From: Mariprofundus sp. KV
GTDB lineage: Bacteria > Pseudomonadota > Zetaproteobacteria > Mariprofundales > Mariprofundaceae
NCBI RefSeq assembly: GCF_013387475.1
Contig: NZ_VWNB01000007.1
Span: 1-64,000 of the forward strand
Direction: 5' to 3'
Length of the DNA: 64,000 bases
Under the pieces are notes generated by a model that was not told the DNA's origin, did not search any database, and worked only from the letters and a program-made list of their open reading frames with translations. Shown one piece after another: positions 9,805-18,614 of the stretch (positions are counted from its first letter, which is position 1; every line of letters starts with the position of its first letter). A program made the translations under genes and the position numbers.

Positions 9805-10580
9805 ACGATCATCCCCCATAGCAGCCAGGCGACAGGGACAGCCATCATAATCGCATCAATACGATCAAGAATGCCGCCATGACCCGGTAGCCAGCGACCA
9901 CTATCCTTAACGCCAGCCAGGCGTTTAACCGCCGACTCGGAAAGATCCCCCAATACACCTGCAAACACTGTCACAACAGCCAGCATAATGGCCGCCATCA
10001 AACCAACAACATCCCACATCAACCAACAGATCACGGCTAAAGGTACGGAGAACACCACACCACCAACCAAGCCCTCAACGGATTTACCCGGACTGATAGC
10101 CGGACAGAGCTTATGTTTACCAATGGCACGACCAACAAAATAGGCGGCAATATCCGATAGCCAGACAGCCAGACAGGTGCCGATGATCAAGCCCTGACCA
10201 ACCTCTGAAGCATGCGTTTTTGCAATCGCCAGAGCGAACAGATAGAGCCAGCCAAACAGCCAGATAAAGGCGAAGAAGTGGCTGAATGAAGCCTCCTGAT
10301 GGCGTGAAACAGTAACAAAAGTGGCGAACCAGAAGAGTGTAACAAACAGCAACCACTCAATCTGAGGCGCATAGAGAAAGGCCAGCCATAACAGTAGCGA
10401 TGAGACCAGATAGACCATGGAGCCGCGCAGCTTCACCATCAGAATCAGCTCACACGTTGCACCCCAGCCAATCAGCGCCAGCACGGTTTCAAACCATGGC
10501 GATGGCAGATTGAAGTACCAGGCCCACACCAGCACCACCAGCACCAGTGCAGTGATAATGCGCTTGCTTAATTCACTCAT
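9801..10580 (-). CDS. cdsA: Phosphatidate cytidylyltransferase
   Basis: CdsA makes CDP-diacylglycerol from phosphatidate and CTP, the branch point for all phospholipids. The 259-residue protein has about eight hydrophobic segments and the C-terminal CDP-DAG synthase signature (SESAVKRLAGVKDSG, then LPGHGGILDRIDA with the catalytic acidic residues). The start ATG overlaps the uppS stop by 4 nt. Confidence 0.96.
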   Translation of the reverse strand: MSELSKRIITALVLVVLVWAWYFNLPSPWFETVLALIGWGATCELILMVKLRGSMVYLVSSLLLWLAFLYAPQIEWLLFVTLFWFATFVTVSRHQEASFSHFFAFIWLFGWLYLFALAIAKTHASEVGQGLIIGTCLAVWLSDIAAYFVGRAIGKHKLCPAISPGKSVEGLVGGVVFSVPLAVICWLMWDVVGLMAAIMLAVVTVFAGVLGDLSESAVKRLAGVKDSGRWLPGHGGILDRIDAIMMAVPVAWLLWGMIV

Positions 10581-11329
10581 CGGTTGACCTGCTCACTGGT
10601 CTTGCCAAAACGGCGTTCACGAGCCGCATAATCATCGACAGCCAGCTGCAGATCCTGCTTGCTGAATTCAGGCCAGTAGACATCACTGAAATAGAGCTCC
10701 GCATAGGCTGCATCCCAAAGATGGAAGTTGGAGATTCGACGCTCTCCACCGGTTCGAATCAACAGATCAACCGGAGCTATATCATGGCGCCAGAGCATGG
10801 AGCGGAATGTTTCCGGGGTTAATTCAGCCAGCGCCTTTTCAGGGTCGGCCTGAGACTGTGCCCATGAAACTGCATGCTGAACACCGGCAACGATCTCCTG
10901 CTGCCCACCATAATTGAGACAGAGAATCAGATCGATAGCACTGTTATCACAGGTTTCGGCGCAGGCCTGCTCAACCGCCTTACGGGCTTTTGCAGGTAGT
11001 GGTGAGATATCGCCAAGAACACGGAAGCGGACACCGTTCTCTCTCATTTCAGGCAGGGTTTTTGGCAGCGTCATGGCGAGCAACCCCATTAACGCTCGCA
11101 CTTCAAGCTTGGGTCTGTTCCAGTTCTCGGTTGAAAAGGCAAAAAGAGAGATGTGTCTGATGCCCAGATCCCTGGCCCAACGAACAACCTGACGGGCAAC
11201 ATCAGCACCTCTTTTGTGCCCCTCGAGACGCACCTTGCCCTGAGATTTTGCCCAGCGGCCATTGCCGTCCATGACAATGCCTACATGGTTTGGAATCCCA
11301 GGCCTAGTCGCCTGCTCAGATGAAGACAT
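10577..11329 (-). CDS. uppS: Undecaprenyl diphosphate synthase
   Basis: UppS adds eight isoprene units to farnesyl diphosphate to make the carrier lipid for peptidoglycan and LPS. The 250-residue cis-prenyltransferase begins with HVGIVMDGNGRWAKSQG, including the metal-binding Asp, and has FAFSTENWNRP, LNYGGQQEI and DLLIRTGGERRISNF, all conserved blocks. It overlaps frr by one base and cdsA by four, so the segment is tightly coupled. Confidence 0.97.
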   Translation of the reverse strand: MSSSEQATRPGIPNHVGIVMDGNGRWAKSQGKVRLEGHKRGADVARQVVRWARDLGIRHISLFAFSTENWNRPKLEVRALMGLLAMTLPKTLPEMRENGVRFRVLGDISPLPAKARKAVEQACAETCDNSAIDLILCLNYGGQQEIVAGVQHAVSWAQSQADPEKALAELTPETFRSMLWRHDIAPVDLLIRTGGERRISNFHLWDAAYAELYFSDVYWPEFSKQDLQLAVDDYAARERRFGKTSEQVNR

Positions 11330-11874
11330 CAGACGGTCAGAATTTCAGCTTCTTTATGTTCAATAATCTCGTCGATTTCGGCGATAAATTTGTCGGTTAC
11401 TTTCTGAACCCGATCCTGCAGACGTTTACTCTCATCTTCAGGCAGCCCCTCATCCTTGACCTGATGTTTGACACTGTCATTGGCATCACGACGGATATTA
11501 CGAATAGAGACCTTGGCTTTCTCACCGACCGTTTTAACCTGTTTCACGAGATCCCGACGGCGATCTTCAGTCAACTCAGGAAGCATAATACGCACCACTT
11601 CACCATCACTGGTTGGTGTCAGACCAAGATCCGATTTCATGATCGCCTTCTCAATTACTGCGATCTGGGATTTATCCCAAGGGGTAATCATCAGCATACG
11701 TGGCTCAGGTACGGAGAGGTTGCCCACCTGACTTACCGGTACTTCAGAACCATAGTAGGAGACCCTTACATGGTCGAGCAGCGCGGCATTGGCACGCCCT
11801 GTACGAATCGATGCCAGCTCAGACTTCAGCGCGCCAATCGATTTCTGCATTCTGTTTTCAAGATCTTTAAACAT
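11329..11874 (-). CDS. frr: Ribosome recycling factor
   Basis: RRF splits post-termination ribosomes together with EF-G. The product has the usual three-helix-bundle segments: LKSELASIRTGRANAALLD near the N-terminus, PWDKSQI in the central beta domain and RRDAND-VKHQ near the C-terminal hinge. The ATG of MFKDLEN (181 residues, four short of the E. coli protein) has GGAGGGG at good spacing; a GTG two codons earlier lies too close to that site. Confidence 0.96.
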   Translation of the reverse strand: MFKDLENRMQKSIGALKSELASIRTGRANAALLDHVRVSYYGSEVPVSQVGNLSVPEPRMLMITPWDKSQIAVIEKAIMKSDLGLTPTSDGEVVRIMLPELTEDRRRDLVKQVKTVGEKAKVSIRNIRRDANDSVKHQVKDEGLPEDESKRLQDRVQKVTDKFIAEIDEIIEHKEAEILTV

Positions 11875-11876
11875 AC

Positions 11877-12620
11877 TCACCCCTCCTGAACCAGTGTGCC
11901 GACAGGCTCACCGGAGACTGCTCTGAGCATCTGACCCGGTGTAGTCACATCAAACACCACAATCGGCATATGATTATCGCGACAAAGTGACATGGCAGTC
12001 GCATCCATCACACCCAGACGTTTGGTCAGTGCTTCGGTAAATGTAAGTGTTTCATAACGTATGGCATCTGGGTTTTTAGCCGGATCGGACGTATAGACGC
12101 CATCGACCTTGGTTCCCTTCACCACTGCATCTGCCTGAATCTCCATAGCACGAAGACTTGCTGCAGTATCCGTTGTAAAGTAAGGATTACCGGTACCTGC
12201 TGCGAAGATAAGAATACGCCCCTTCTCAAGATGGCGTACTGCACGGCGGCGAATATAGGGTTCAGCGATCTCCCTGATATGCAGTGCAGAGATCACACGC
12301 ACAGTCGCACCATTGCGTTCTATCGCATCCTGCAGGGCGATGGAGTTCATCACCGTTGCCAGCATACCCATATAGTCGGCACTGGCACGATCCATACCCG
12401 ATGCCGTGCCGCTCATGCCACGGAAGATATTGCCGCCACCGATAACAATGGCCAGCTCAATACCGGCCTGTTGCACTTCGATAATCTCTCGGGCCAGCCG
12501 ATTGATGGTGTCAGGGTCAACGCCGAATGCCGTATCACCCATAAGTACTTCGCCGGAAAGCTTGAGCAGCACCCGCTTATAGGGGCGCTGCTCACTACTT
12601 TCGCGACGCAAACCGCTCAT
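11877..12620 (-). CDS. pyrH: Uridylate kinase
   Basis: PyrH phosphorylates UMP to UDP. The 247-residue protein of the amino-acid-kinase fold shows [13 protein letters not shown], the glycine-rich [10 protein letters not shown] loop, the [17 protein letters not shown] block of bacterial UMP kinases, and [14 protein letters not shown] start at the ATG reading MSGLRRE; a TTG two codons upstream abuts the tsf stop. It sits in the standard tsf-pyrH-frr order. Confidence 0.97.
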   Translation of the reverse strand: MSGLRRESSEQRPYKRVLLKLSGEVLMGDTAFGVDPDTINRLAREIIEVQQAGIELAIVIGGGNIFRGMSGTASGMDRASADYMGMLATVMNSIALQDAIERNGATVRVISALHIREIAEPYIRRRAVRHLEKGRILIFAAGTGNPYFTTDTAASLRAMEIQADAVVKGTKVDGVYTSDPAKNPDAIRYETLTFTEALTKRLGVMDATAMSLCRDNHMPIVVFDVTTPGQMLRAVSGEPVGTLVQEG

Positions 12621-12626
12621 CTGCAA

Positions 12627-13496
12627 TCAGCCTGCCATCTGTGCAGCAACTTCTGCAGCAAAGTCTTCCTCTTTTTTCTCGATACCTTCACCAAGAGCAA
12701 AGCGGGCCATCGCAACGACAGTTGCACCACCGAGCGCCTTGCCAACCTTCTGGTCGGTATCCATTACAAAATCCTGCTCCAGCAGGCAGATGTCAGAGTA
12801 GAACTTATTCAGCTGACCGGCTACGATCTTATCAACAATCGCTTCAGGCTTGCCGCTTGCAATTGCACGCTCAGAGAGCACTGCACGCTCACGCTCTACA
12901 GTATCAGCATCCACATCATCACGAGAGATAAACAGCGGGTTAGCCGCCGCCACATGCATGGCAACACCACGGGTCAGATCAGCAGCAGCATCACCTTCAA
13001 TGCCGATCAACACACCGATCTTGCCAGCACCGTGCACATAAGATGCTACGCCACCAGAAGCTTCGATGCGCTCAAAGCGGCGAATGCTCATGTTCTCACC
13101 AATGGTTGCGATCAGCTGGGAGAGAGCCTGTTCAACAGTATGCTCACCATCAAAATCGAGCGCTTTCAGTGCATCAACATCAGCAGGATTCTCTTTGATA
13201 ATCAGCTGAGCGACACTGTTTGCAAAACCGACAAACTTCTCATTCTTACTTACGAAGTCAGTCTCTGCATTTACTTCAACTACAACACCAATATTGCCTT
13301 CGGATACTGAAACAACGATTCCCTCAGCAGCAACGCGGCCAGCCTTTTTGGCAGCAGCACCCAGACCTTTCTTACGCAGGAAATCAACTGCGGCATCGAT
13401 ATCACCATCGGTCTCAGCCAATGCTTTTTTACAATCCATCATGCCAGCGCCACTCAAGTCACGCAGTTTTTTTACATCTGCAGCAGTAATAGCCAT
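12627..13496 (-). CDS. tsf: Elongation factor Ts
   Basis: EF-Ts is the nucleotide exchange factor for EF-Tu. The 289-residue product has the N-terminal UBA-like domain with LRDLSGAGMMDCKKAL, the core segment VEVNAETDFVSKNEKF that includes the TDFV motif contacting EF-Tu, and the C-terminal LLEQDFVMD dimer module. It follows rpsB by 29 nt, the near-universal pairing. Confidence 0.97.
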   Translation of the reverse strand: MAITAADVKKLRDLSGAGMMDCKKALAETDGDIDAAVDFLRKKGLGAAAKKAGRVAAEGIVVSVSEGNIGVVVEVNAETDFVSKNEKFVGFANSVAQLIIKENPADVDALKALDFDGEHTVEQALSQLIATIGENMSIRRFERIEASGGVASYVHGAGKIGVLIGIEGDAAADLTRGVAMHVAAANPLFISRDDVDADTVERERAVLSERAIASGKPEAIVDKIVAGQLNKFYSDICLLEQDFVMDTDQKVGKALGGATVVAMARFALGEGIEKKEEDFAAEVAAQMAG

Positions 13497-13525
13497 TCTA
13501 AATTACCCTCGTATCCTTTTATTAA

Positions 13526-14302
13526 TTACGCGTCGGCCGCTGTCTCTTCAGCAGCCTCTTCAACAGCCATAGTCATGGCTTCAACAACATCGGCACCATC
13601 TTCAGCATTCTCCAGAGTCCATGCTTCAGCACCTTCCAGAAGCGCATCGGCAATCTTGCTACAGAACAGACGCACAGCACGAATCGCATCGTCGTTACCT
13701 GGAACAACATAATCGATACCGGTCGGGTTGCAGTTGGTATCAACCACGGCAACAACCGGGATACCCAGCTTCTGGGCCTCTTTCACAGCCAGCTCTTCTT
13801 TACGTACGTCAACCACGAACAGACAGTCAGGCAGCTCAACCATATCCTTGATACCACCGAGTGAACGCTCCAGTTTGTCCAGTGAACGCTGCAGGCCCAG
13901 TGCCTCTTTCTTGGTCAGCAGTTCAAACACGCCCTCTTCCTTCTGGCGCTGCAGATCTTTCATCTTACGAACAGACTGCTGAACGGTTGTGAAGTTGGTC
14001 AGTGTACCACCGAGCCAGCGGTGATTAACATAGAACTGACCGGCGCGCAGAGACTCCTCTTTCACAGCATCACGAGCCTGACGCTTGGTGCCAACGAACA
14101 GTACGCGGCCACCGGCAGCTGCCAGTGCATTCATGAATGAGTAGGCTTCATTAGCCAGACGCAGGGTTTTCTGCAGATCGATAATGTGGATGCCATTACG
14201 GGAACCGAAGATATATGGTGCCATTTTCGGATTCCAGCGACGGGTCTGATGACCAAAGTGTACGCCTGCTTCAAGCAGTTGCTTCATAGTAAACTGAGAC
14301 AT
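13526..14302 (-). CDS. rpsB: 30S ribosomal protein S2
   Basis: S2 is a late-assembling small-subunit protein. The 258-residue sequence starts [27 protein letters not shown] (partly quoted as [17 protein letters not shown]), continues with [20 protein letters not shown] and the second S2 signature [12 protein letters not shown], and ends in an acidic tail. A GGAG ribosome site lies 6 nt upstream of the ATG. It heads the 14-kb minus-strand housekeeping run. Confidence 0.98.
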   Translation of the reverse strand: MSQFTMKQLLEAGVHFGHQTRRWNPKMAPYIFGSRNGIHIIDLQKTLRLANEAYSFMNALAAAGGRVLFVGTKRQARDAVKEESLRAGQFYVNHRWLGGTLTNFTTVQQSVRKMKDLQRQKEEGVFELLTKKEALGLQRSLDKLERSLGGIKDMVELPDCLFVVDVRKEELAVKEAQKLGIPVVAVVDTNCNPTGIDYVVPGNDDAIRAVRLFCSKIADALLEGAEAWTLENAEDGADVVEAMTMAVEEAAEETAADA

Positions 14303-14328
14303 TTAAGTTCTCCAATTGTTATTTTCTT

Positions 14329-14372
14329 CCACCGTCCCTCACCCTTTCGGGCACAATGGTTGGATCGGTGTG
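14329..14372 (-). promoter_or_regulatory. Candidate rpsB leader structure
   Basis: The transcript ahead of rpsB can fold into nested stems: an outer CACCG/CGGTG pair and an inner GCCC-GAAA-GGGT hairpin, followed by 26 nt to the start codon. Ahead of it a TTGCAA...TAGAAA pair (17-nt spacing, near 14402-14430) could be the promoter. rpsB in gammaproteobacteria has an autoregulatory leader bound by S2; whether this one is equivalent is inference. Confidence 0.35.
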
Positions 14373-14586
14373 CGAATTCGCTCCTTTGAGCGGGCGCGCT
14401 TTCTAGCTAAAAGCGGATAAAATTGCAAGCAGCCATCCCGGCTTTTGAGAAGCTCCGGCTCTATATGTTGCTGCTTTTATTAAAATTCATTTGCTTATAA
14501 AACAGTTTTATTGAATGCTGGCTTCCGCCAACCCGTGGGAAAGCGGTGGCAAGGGGATAAGCTCAAACTATGTAACAGGGGGAAGC

Positions 14587-14820
14587 ATGAATACTAATGA
14601 TTTAGCAACTGTGGTCGGATACACATCACTATGGCACTCCGAGAGCAACAGTGTATCGATTGAACTGGCGCTGCTTGGCGGTGAGCGCAAAACGTTAGGC
14701 ACGATGGATTGCGAACAAGCCAATATGATTATCGGCATGCTTACCAAAAACGGCAAAAAATCGGTCTCTTATAAGGACAACGAATACCTTCAGGTGAGCG
14801 AATTCTACCAGTTTAAATAA
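14587..14820 (+). CDS. Small protein of unknown function
   Basis: A 77-residue protein that I do not recognise. It starts MNTNDLATVVGYTSLWHSE, has GERKTLGTMDCEQANMII in the centre and ends EYLQVSEFYQFK. It is mixed alpha/beta in appearance, with no signal peptide or membrane segment. I chose the ATG at 14587 because GGGGGAAG precedes it; upstream codons in the same frame look random. It stands alone, divergent from rpsB and convergent with the pentapeptide-repeat gene. Confidence 0.6.
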   Translation: MNTNDLATVVGYTSLWHSESNSVSIELALLGGERKTLGTMDCEQANMIIGMLTKNGKKSVSYKDNEYLQVSEFYQFK

Positions 14821-14840
14821 ACCGCCTCTCAACAGCAGCC

Positions 14841-14854
14841 CCCCTGTTCAGGGG
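14841..14854. terminator. Possible shared terminator hairpin
   Basis: CCCCTG and CAGGGG form a short GC-rich hairpin between two convergent genes, followed on the plus strand by TAACCTGTTTTC. The T-tract is poor, so support is weak. Confidence 0.3.
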
Positions 14855-14875
14855 TAACCTGTTTTCAATCAGCGT

Positions 14876-15493
14876 TCAATTATCGAGATAAGCAATATCA
14901 CCGGTAATAAAGGCCCGTTTCAGTGCGCGCCTGGAAACCTGTGCACCTGTACGGTTGGCTTTGGTCAGGTTAGCCCGCTTCAGGCTTGCACCACGCAGAT
15001 CGGCATTCATCAGGTTTGAACAGGCAAGGTTGGTCTCATAAAGTACCGCTCCGCGCAAGTCAGCGCCTTCCAGATTACAGCCCTGCATATTGGCATAGGT
15101 GATTTTAGCATAACGAAGGTTCTCACCAGCCAGATCCATACCTGAGATATCAACACCATCAAGCGTCCAGCCACTGCGGACTCGGGAGATCAGCCGGTCA
15201 CGGTCAATACGCAGACCGGTCTGCTTCACATTGATCATCTCACTGCCATCCAGATTGGCGCCTCTGATATCGGAACCGCTCATATCAGAACCACCAAAAT
15301 TACAGTGGCTGAGATTGGCTCCGGTAAAATTCACATTGTGCAACCTGGCACCGCTGAACTTGCTGCCGTGCAGGTCGGCACCGGAAAAATCAGCGCCGGA
15401 GAGATCCTGACCCGAGAAATTGAGGTTGGTCAGATCCGCACCAGCCTGGCTTTTTCCCTCTTTAATCTGTGCGACCACATCTGCAACGCTCAT
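14876..15493 (-). CDS. Pentapeptide-repeat protein
   Basis: A 205-residue protein built mostly of A(D/N)LXX pentapeptides in two blocks: about residues 25-80 (LSGADFSGADLHG and similar) and about 115-185 (LEGADLRGAVLYE, MNADLRGASLKRANL). A non-repeat linker lies between. Such proteins form a right-handed quadrilateral beta-helix; some mimic DNA and protect gyrase, most have no known role. The start MSVADVV has AGGAGGGG upstream, so the first 16 codons of the longer frame are dropped. No signal peptide is visible, so it is probably cytoplasmic. Confidence 0.85.
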   Translation of the reverse strand: MSVADVVAQIKEGKSQAGADLTNLNFSGQDLSGADFSGADLHGSKFSGARLHNVNFTGANLSHCNFGGSDMSGSDIRGANLDGSEMINVKQTGLRIDRDRLISRVRSGWTLDGVDISGMDLAGENLRYAKITYANMQGCNLEGADLRGAVLYETNLACSNLMNADLRGASLKRANLTKANRTGAQVSRRALKRAFITGDIAYLDN

Positions 15494-15575
15494 ACTCCCC
15501 TCCTGATTCAACGGGCTGTTATGGTAGAAAAACCGCACCAAATCGCAAGCTATAATCTTGTCTCACCGGATCGGC

Positions 15576-16811
15576 TCAATTTGCGACAAGTAGCGGATAT
15601 TGAAAACGCGGTCTCTTCTGCTGCTGTTTGAGTCTCCGCACTGCTGCCAGTGAAATGGTGCGATCACCATATTTTCTATTGATATCATTCACCGTCAGCA
15701 TCAGCTCTGTCTGGCGCCCATCCTCATGCATCAGGCCGAACAGATCGGGGGTAGCTGATGCAGCGCGACTGATATGGGTCGCCACGATGCCGCAGCCGCG
15801 ATAACGCTCCCCTGCCCTGAACAGTGTTATAAAACCCTTTTTTACCGCTGCGGTGATCCGCTTCAGGCTGCTGCTCGGCAGATCAAGGCAAATATCGCTG
15901 CCACGCTTTTCAAACGTCGCAAGGGTGAGAAACACATGAATGCGGCGGGTAAACAGCTGTTTGGCAACCAGCTCTGAGACCAGCCGCATGGTGTGATAAC
16001 TCAGATGTGCCGCCACAAGCTGCGATGATGTCGTCACCTCACCCATTGATGCAGTACGTGCGACACTTTTCGGCAGTGGCGGATTGATCTCCAGCCCCAT
16101 CACAGAGATGCCTGAGAGCTCCTGCTTGAGAAGCATACCGTGACGCCCCAGCAATCGCTGCATAACAGTGTCCTCAAGGCGGGAAAACTGCAGGGCCGTA
16201 TAAATATGACATTTATGCAGCAGCGCGGCACGGCTCCTGCCGATACCCGGAATCTCAGAGACGGCAACATCAGCCAGAAAACGTTCGATGCGTCTGCCCG
16301 GCACCACTGTGGTTCCATTGGGTTTGTTCGATTCCGAGGCAAGCTTGGCCAGTGTGCGTGTCACGCTGATACCGACGGAAACGGTGATGCCCGTTTCACG
16401 CTCAATGCGCTGGCGAATCTCATCTGCAAGCTGGCGAAACGGCTTACGCCACAAGGTTCGGATGCCATTCATATCCATGAACCCCTCATCAATCGAGTAG
16501 ACCTCGATATCGGGACTGTAACGTCTGAGAATGGAGAAGAGTTTATGCGAGAGCTGGCCATAATAACGAAAGTCGGCGGCAAGAAACTCAGCCTGCGGCA
16601 CCAGCTTTTTCGCCTCCCACACCGGCATACCAGTGGTGATACCTAGCGCCCTGGCATCGTAGGACCTGGCCACAACAATGGCATTCTGACTGGAGAGCAC
16701 ACAGATCGGTCGCCCCTTCAGATCAGGCCTGCGCGCCGCCTCACATGATGCATAGAAGGCATCACAATCGATATGCGCAATCGCATTGGGCCAGTTACTG
16801 ATTGTTTTCAT
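15576..16811 (-). CDS. Y-family translesion DNA polymerase (UmuC/DinB-like)
   Basis: A 411-residue error-prone polymerase. The palm motifs HIDCDAFYASCE and YSIDEGFMD supply the catalytic carboxylates, SVGISVTRTLAKLAS is the conserved finger-palm helix, and EIPGIGRSRAALL is the helix-hairpin-helix. The C-terminus (MLTVNDINRKYGDRTISLA) resembles the UmuC tail. Its only same-strand neighbour upstream is the LexA/UmuD-like gene, an arrangement like umuDC. The ribosome-site-like GGTGAG comes from the end of a palindromic repeat that sits between the two genes. Whether it is closer to Pol IV or Pol V cannot be settled by eye. Confidence 0.88.
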   Translation of the reverse strand: MKTISNWPNAIAHIDCDAFYASCEAARRPDLKGRPICVLSSQNAIVVARSYDARALGITTGMPVWEAKKLVPQAEFLAADFRYYGQLSHKLFSILRRYSPDIEVYSIDEGFMDMNGIRTLWRKPFRQLADEIRQRIERETGITVSVGISVTRTLAKLASESNKPNGTTVVPGRRIERFLADVAVSEIPGIGRSRAALLHKCHIYTALQFSRLEDTVMQRLLGRHGMLLKQELSGISVMGLEINPPLPKSVARTASMGEVTTSSQLVAAHLSYHTMRLVSELVAKQLFTRRIHVFLTLATFEKRGSDICLDLPSSSLKRITAAVKKGFITLFRAGERYRGCGIVATHISRAASATPDLFGLMHEDGRQTELMLTVNDINRKYGDRTISLAAVRRLKQQQKRPRFQYPLLVAN

Positions 16812-16821
16812 ATAATAGACT

Positions 16822-16963
16822 CACCACAAAGACACGAAGGCACAAAGAAGACATTCAATAGAATAATACAAACCGCAATATGAAAAATTCATATGATTGT
16901 AGCATTGGACATCACATTTTTTACTTTTCCTGTTTTTCTTAGTGCCCTTTGTGTCTTCGTGAT
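16822..16963. repeat. Palindromic miniature element, copy A
   Basis: About 142 bp bounded by imperfect inverted ends: left ACCACAAAGACACGAAGG then CACAAAG, right (read on the other strand) ATCACGAAGACACAAAGG then GCACTAAG. The centre is AT-rich and carries no ORF. It lies between the LexA/UmuD-like gene and the polymerase. Two relatives occur at 35035-35176 and 59366-59567. Confidence 0.75.
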
Positions 16964-16973
16964 AAAAAAGGTC

Positions 16974-17546
16974 CTAAAATTTTCTAAATTGGCCGACCAC
17001 TTCACCGTAGATATCGAGTGACATCTCCGGATAGATATTCGGGAAGTTCTCATTGGCCGGCTCAAGGTACATCCCCTCTTTTCCGCTGCGCAGATATTTG
17101 ATGGTAAAATCACCATCGACAATGGCCACAACGATCTTGCCGATGGATGGATTCCTGTTGCGTTCAACAATAAGAAAATCGCCATCATGGATACCGGCAT
17201 TGATCATCGAATCACCTGTCACCTCAACCAGCACAGTTTGTGAGGGGTGTTCAACCAGATAGTCATCGATCGTGATCGCATCGCCAAGCAGCTCTGTGGC
17301 CGGAGAGGCAAAACCAGCAGGTGCCACGCCGACATGCGGACGGGCGAAGAACATATTGGCAGGGCTCAAGCGACCGCCCGGCCCTTTGCTGATGTAACCG
17401 GCAAAGATCATACGGTCGATAAATTTTACCGCCCCCTGCTTACTCACACCCACAAGGGCAGCGATCTCCGCATAGGAGGGAATCAACCTGTGCAGCGCGT
17501 AGTAGTCCTGCAGTCGTCCGAGGTAAAAGGGATCTTTATTAATCAT
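16974..17546 (-). CDS. LexA/UmuD-like self-cleaving repressor
   Basis: A 190-residue protein with an N-terminal winged-helix-like segment (about residues 8-55, including YAEIAALVGVSKQGAVKFI) and a C-terminal S24 peptidase domain. The cleavage site is the AG pair in VAPAGFASPATE, the catalytic Ser is in TGDSMINAGIHDGDFLIV, and the Lys is in DGDFTIKYL. The peptidase half is strikingly UmuD-like, the N-terminal half LexA-like. I start at MINKDPFYL: the longer frame would run through a perfect palindrome likely to be its operator. It probably controls the SOS-type induction of the polymerase next to it. Confidence 0.85.
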   Translation of the reverse strand: MINKDPFYLGRLQDYYALHRLIPSYAEIAALVGVSKQGAVKFIDRMIFAGYISKGPGGRLSPANMFFARPHVGVAPAGFASPATELLGDAITIDDYLVEHPSQTVLVEVTGDSMINAGIHDGDFLIVERNRNPSIGKIVVAIVDGDFTIKYLRSGKEGMYLEPANENFPNIYPEMSLDIYGEVVGQFRKF

Positions 17547-17559
17547 GGTGCGGAGTATG

Positions 17560-17575
17560 GTGTACGATCGTACAC
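17560..17575. promoter_or_regulatory. Perfect 16-bp palindrome, probable LexA-type operator
   Basis: GTGTACGATCGTACAC is a perfect palindrome ending 14 bp before the start codon of the LexA/UmuD-like gene. LexA proteins usually autoregulate, so this is a natural operator candidate, though its sequence differs from the enterobacterial CTGT-N8-ACAG box. Confidence 0.6.
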
Positions 17576-17605
17576 CCGGCAAGAGAATATTTTTAGCGCG
17601 CAGTA

Positions 17606-17986
17606 TCAACCAATAATGAAACGGATATCTTCCCCTAACTCTTCGGGATAAAATGGCTTATTAAGCAGGTAGTAGTTTTCAAAAGCGCCTATCCGCCTTG
17701 GTGCCTCATGTGCATCAAGGTCTGTAACAAACAACACCGGTATATCTTTGTCGATACGGCGAACCTCATTGATTGTTCTTTCACCGGCATACAAACTCGA
17801 CATCACTTCACTCACCACAAGGTCAATCTCGTTGCGACATGCCGTGAACAGATGAACAGCCTGCTCGCCAGCGTTAGCCTTTAACACCCTGAAACCATCC
17901 AGACTCAATATCTCTGCAATATGCTCCAGAATCTCACTACAATCATCAATCAAAAGAACTGTCTGCTGACTCACAGGGATATCCAC
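17606..17986 (-). CDS. Stand-alone receiver domain lacking the phospho-Asp
   Basis: A 126-residue CheY-like receiver. The acidic pair (LLIDDCSE), the Thr (VLFVTDL) and the Lys (LLNKPF) are all present, but the phosphorylation site reads DLVVSEVMSS, with Glu where Asp is expected and the following MPG lost. A Glu can mimic the phosphorylated state, so the domain may be locked on or signal in another way. It starts with GTG inside the end of the CcdA-like gene (16-nt overlap) and is the last gene of the metal operon. Confidence 0.85.
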   Translation of the reverse strand: MDIPVSQQTVLLIDDCSEILEHIAEILSLDGFRVLKANAGEQAVHLFTACRNEIDLVVSEVMSSLYAGERTINEVRRIDKDIPVLFVTDLDAHEAPRRIGAFENYYLLNKPFYPEELGEDIRFIIG

Positions 17987-18612
17987 CCCATACCAACCCC
18001 GACTCCGACAAAGGCCAGCACCGATGCGCCAATCCTGGCCAGCTGCTGCTGTCTGCCTCTGAGTTGCGAGCGTATCTCACCACCGGCTCTGCCCAGACCG
18101 TAACCGAAAACAAGCTGGGGAATAACAATAGCACCGGCTCCGAAGGAGAGGCCGAGAAGCAGTCCGTAAGCGGCTGAGCCAGTTGCTGCAGATGCTGCCA
18201 TGACACCGGCCAGCGGCGCACATGGCCTCAAACCCATAGCAAAACCGATCCCGAACAGCCCTGCCCTGATCTGCTTCTGCTTGTGGCTGGCACACCCCGC
18301 CACTCTCCCCTTGCGCCACAACAGCACGGCAGAGCCGAGCAGCATGGCGGCAAAGATATAGTTGGCATGACTCATATCGAGCAGACCGACCAGTGAAGCA
18401 CCAACCAGACCCGAAACGGCAGCAAGCAGTGCATAAGCCGCCATGCGACCGAGATTAAAACGCAGCGTCTGTAGTGAGGTCTCTCTGGCTCCGATATCCT
18501 GCGCCAGCAGCATCACACCGAGTGTCGGAATACAGGTAAACATACATGCACCGGCCCCAAATGAGAGGCCGATGATGAATGTTGTCAGCATAGCGGAGAA
18601 TAGAACCTCCAC
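17971..18612 (-). CDS. CcdA/DsbD-transmembrane-like protein (UreH_2/TauE type)
   Basis: A 213-residue inner-membrane protein with six predicted helices. Cys-Pro motifs occur in two pseudo-symmetric places, GAGACMFTCIPTLG near residue 20 and GLRPCAPLAG near 130, matching the cytochrome-c-biogenesis/DsbD transmembrane family that passes thiol electrons or metals across the membrane. The frame starts with GTG; an ATG seven codons on is possible. It follows the NapH-like ferredoxin gene by two bases, which suggests a joint redox task. Confidence 0.75.
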   Translation of the reverse strand: MEVLFSAMLTTFIIGLSFGAGACMFTCIPTLGVMLLAQDIGARETSLQTLRFNLGRMAAYALLAAVSGLVGASLVGLLDMSHANYIFAAMLLGSAVLLWRKGRVAGCASHKQKQIRAGLFGIGFAMGLRPCAPLAGVMAASAATGSAAYGLLLGLSFGAGAIVIPQLVFGYGLGRAGGEIRSQLRGRQQQLARIGASVLAFVGVGVGMGWISL

Positions 18613-18614
18613 GT

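Noticed and set aside
10745-10765. GGTTCGAATC resembling a tRNA T-arm
   Set aside because: It is within the conserved RTGGE block of uppS and no cloverleaf can be drawn around it.
12231-13310. 359-codon plus-strand open frame opposite pyrH and tsf
   Set aside because: It is wholly antisense to two certain genes, has no family motifs, and its composition follows from their codon use.
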